Both the position numbers and the translations under genes were made by a program. The notes below the pieces were generated by a model that made no database searches, was not told the DNA's origin, and was given only the letters and a program-made list of their open reading frames with translations. A stretch of 7,252 nt of DNA from an uncultured Porphyromonas sp. Lineage in GTDB: Bacteria; Bacteroidota; Bacteroidia; Bacteroidales; Porphyromonadaceae. Shown here piece by piece: positions 6,037 through 7,252 of the stretch. Location of the stretch: NCBI GenBank assembly GCA_947253195.1, contig CAMXXM010000070.1, positions 1-7,252 on the forward strand, given 5' to 3'. Each line of letters starts with the position of its first letter. Position 1 is the stretch's first letter.

Positions 6037-6864
6037 TTACTCTTCAGTCTCCTCTACTGTCGGCTCCTCCACCACCACGGGAGTCTCACGCTTAGAGAGG
6101 TAAATACTATCGAGAACCAGCGGGATCTTCCTTAGGCAGTCCCGGTCACGATAGTAGGAGAGAAAGAGTCGGTGCCACTGAGTCTGCTCGGTTGTGGTGT
6201 CTTGTGGCGTGACATACTCGAGTGCTATCCGTCGGTCGCCCTTGCCATCCAGTGTGGTCTGTGTGGAGTAGACGATGCTGCTGTCCCGGGTGAGGGTGAC
6301 AAAAGAGATCTCGATCCTCTCCCCCGAGCTGAGCAGCCCCGGCAGTATATTGAAACCAAAGTCGAGCGTGTCCCCTCCCGCCACGGTACCACTACTGAGC
6401 TCACACATTATGAAGCGGTAGGCTCTGTCTCCCTCCGAGAGACAGACCCTCGAGGGCTCGCTCCAGAGCGACACCGGTGACTTGTAGGTGAGCCCGGCGC
6501 GGCGGATGGAGTCTTGGTAGAGGGTGTCTAAGACCACAGCCTCCTGCTGAAGCTCCTCGATGATCTGATTGTAGATCTTCGTGAGCATCGGGAGATTTTC
6601 TCCGTACCAGACGAGAGAGGTATCGTACTTTGCCTGCGAGATCCCATGCTTCTCCAGCACGCTCCTATAGTATGCCTCGCGGACCGAGTCCGGCATCCCA
6701 TACTTGCTGTCAATGTAAGACTGGGCCAGGACCATGTCCTTGGTGACCGCCTTCATCTCGTCTCTCGTCAGGATCGCATCCGGTCGGCGGCGACACTGCG
6801 AGAGGAGCACTATCAGTGCGATGGAGAGCAGGATCAGGCTGCAGAGACTACGATGCTTCCTCAT
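6037..6864 (-). CDS. DUF4296 domain lipoprotein
   Basis: The protein has 275 residues from the ATG at 6864. It begins with a lipoprotein-type signal: basic MRKHR, a hydrophobic core at about 8-22, then LSQC with C24 as the probable lipidated cysteine. Gln at the -1 position is unusual for a lipobox. Residues of about 31-110 fit DUF4296, a family of unknown function common in Bacteroidota (ILTRDEMKAV at 31-40, YGMPDSVREAYY at 55-66). The rest looks beta-rich, and the end is Glu-rich (VVVEEPTVEETEE). The frame extends upstream to 6918, but those codons lie inside lspA and precede the signal peptide, so the ATG at 6864 is preferred, giving a 17-nt overlap with lspA. The lspA-DUF4296 pairing is, from memory, common in Bacteroidales. 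It should be made together with the peptidase that matures it. Confidence 0.85.
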   Translation of the reverse strand: MRKHRSLCSLILLSIALIVLLSQCRRRPDAILTRDEMKAVTKDMVLAQSYIDSKYGMPDSVREAYYRSVLEKHGISQAKYDTSLVWYGENLPMLTKIYNQIIEELQQEAVVLDTLYQDSIRRAGLTYKSPVSLWSEPSRVCLSEGDRAYRFIMCELSSGTVAGGDTLDFGFNILPGLLSSGERIEISFVTLTRDSSIVYSTQTTLDGKGDRRIALEYVTPQDTTTEQTQWHRLFLSYYRDRDCLRKIPLVLDSIYLSKRETPVVVEEPTVEETEE

Positions 6865-7252
6865 TATGTATGACCGAGTCCTCCGGAGCTCTGTCCTTAG
6901 GTTTCTTACTACCGACATGACCCATCAGGTGAGCAAAGGAGCTGCTGTAGAATAGCAGCGCGATCACACCGACCGAGATGCAGGCATCGGCAAAGTTGAA
7001 TATCGGGCGGAAGAAGATCAGCTCCTCTCCTCCCCAGCCGGGTACCCAGTCGGGCCACTGACTGCGGATGATGGGGAAGTAAAACATATCCACCACCTTT
7101 CCCTGAAACCAGTCTCCATAGCCTGTCTCCGGTGCGGCGGGGAAGATCGTCGCTACCTGCCCGAAGCTGTGGGTAAATATCTTTCCGTAAAAAATAGAGT
7201 CGATGATATTACCTACTGCACCGGCAAAGATAGCCACCAGACAGGTCAGCAC
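6848..7252 (-). CDS. lspA: Lipoprotein signal peptidase II (LspA), 5' part outside window
   Basis: LspA is an inner-membrane aspartyl peptidase that cuts the signal peptide off prolipoproteins just before the lipidated cysteine. The last 134 codons are present. The N-terminal part, with the first membrane helices, lies beyond 7252. Visible in the fragment are GAVGNIIDSIFYG (11-23), VVDMFYFP (53-60) with catalytic D55, and FNFADACISVG (85-95) with catalytic D89, followed by a hydrophobic helix and a charged cytoplasmic tail. The roughly 30 residues between GNIID and VVDMF, and again between VVDMF and FNFAD, are longer than in E. coli and typical of Bacteroidales LspA, as is Ser after the Asp of GNxxD where Arg is usual elsewhere. 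The valine codon at the window edge is internal, not a start. The stop overlaps the DUF4296 gene start by 17 nt. Confidence 0.94.
   Translation of the reverse strand: MLTCLVAIFAGAVGNIIDSIFYGKIFTHSFGQVATIFPAAPETGYGDWFQGKVVDMFYFPIIRSQWPDWVPGWGGEELIFFRPIFNFADACISVGVIALLFYSSSFAHLMGHVGSKKPKDRAPEDSVIHNEEAS

Noticed and set aside
6865..6918. N-terminal extension of the DUF4296 protein
   Set aside because: The 18 extra residues lie in lspA and would bury the lipoprotein signal peptide, which begins naturally at the ATG at 6864.
7225..7232. Second minus-strand -7 box match (TATCTTTG)
   Set aside because: It lies inside the lspA coding sequence and not before a gene start, so it is most likely a chance match.

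Overview
The window looks like chromosomal core-genome DNA from a member of the Bacteroidota, most likely order Bacteroidales and probably near Porphyromonas. The basis is the gene set: an LspA with the Bacteroidales-style insertion, a DUF4296 lipoprotein, a DUF5063 protein, and an MltF-type lytic transglycosylase lipoprotein. Two matches to the Bacteroidota sigma factor -7 box (TAnnTTTG) fit, as does the lack of strong Shine-Dalgarno sequences. The genus is an inference.

Layout. Bases 1-316 are non-coding. They hold an array of four 16-bp near-palindromes with an exact 22-bp period (3-84), a segment able to fold into a branched structure (113-231), a perfect 14-bp palindrome (241-254) and a -7 promoter box (273-280). 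The promoter leads into coaA, a full-length type I pantothenate kinase and the only plus-strand gene (317-1267). A long hairpin terminator (1286-1331) separates coaA from a convergent minus-strand cluster that fills the rest of the window.

The minus-strand cluster, in transcription order from the right edge, is lspA (5' part outside the window), a DUF4296 lipoprotein gene, a DUF5063 gene, a DEDDy 3'-5' exonuclease gene, an RlmI-type 23S rRNA methyltransferase gene, an MltF-like lytic transglycosylase lipoprotein gene and upp. Genes overlap by 1, 8 or 17 nt or lie 8 to 37 nt apart, so this is probably one operon ending at the shared terminator. The widest gap (37 nt, before the DUF5063 gene) has a good -7 box and may be an internal promoter for the last five genes.

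By function the window combines envelope maturation (LspA processes lipoproteins, and two of the linked genes encode predicted lipoproteins), peptidoglycan turnover, RNA modification or processing, and nucleotide/cofactor salvage (upp, coaA). The genes themselves are ordinary housekeeping or conserved-hypothetical genes. The least explained part is the non-coding 1-316 segment, above all the 22-bp-period array and the branched fold beside it. No mobile element, CRISPR array, tRNA or rRNA was found.
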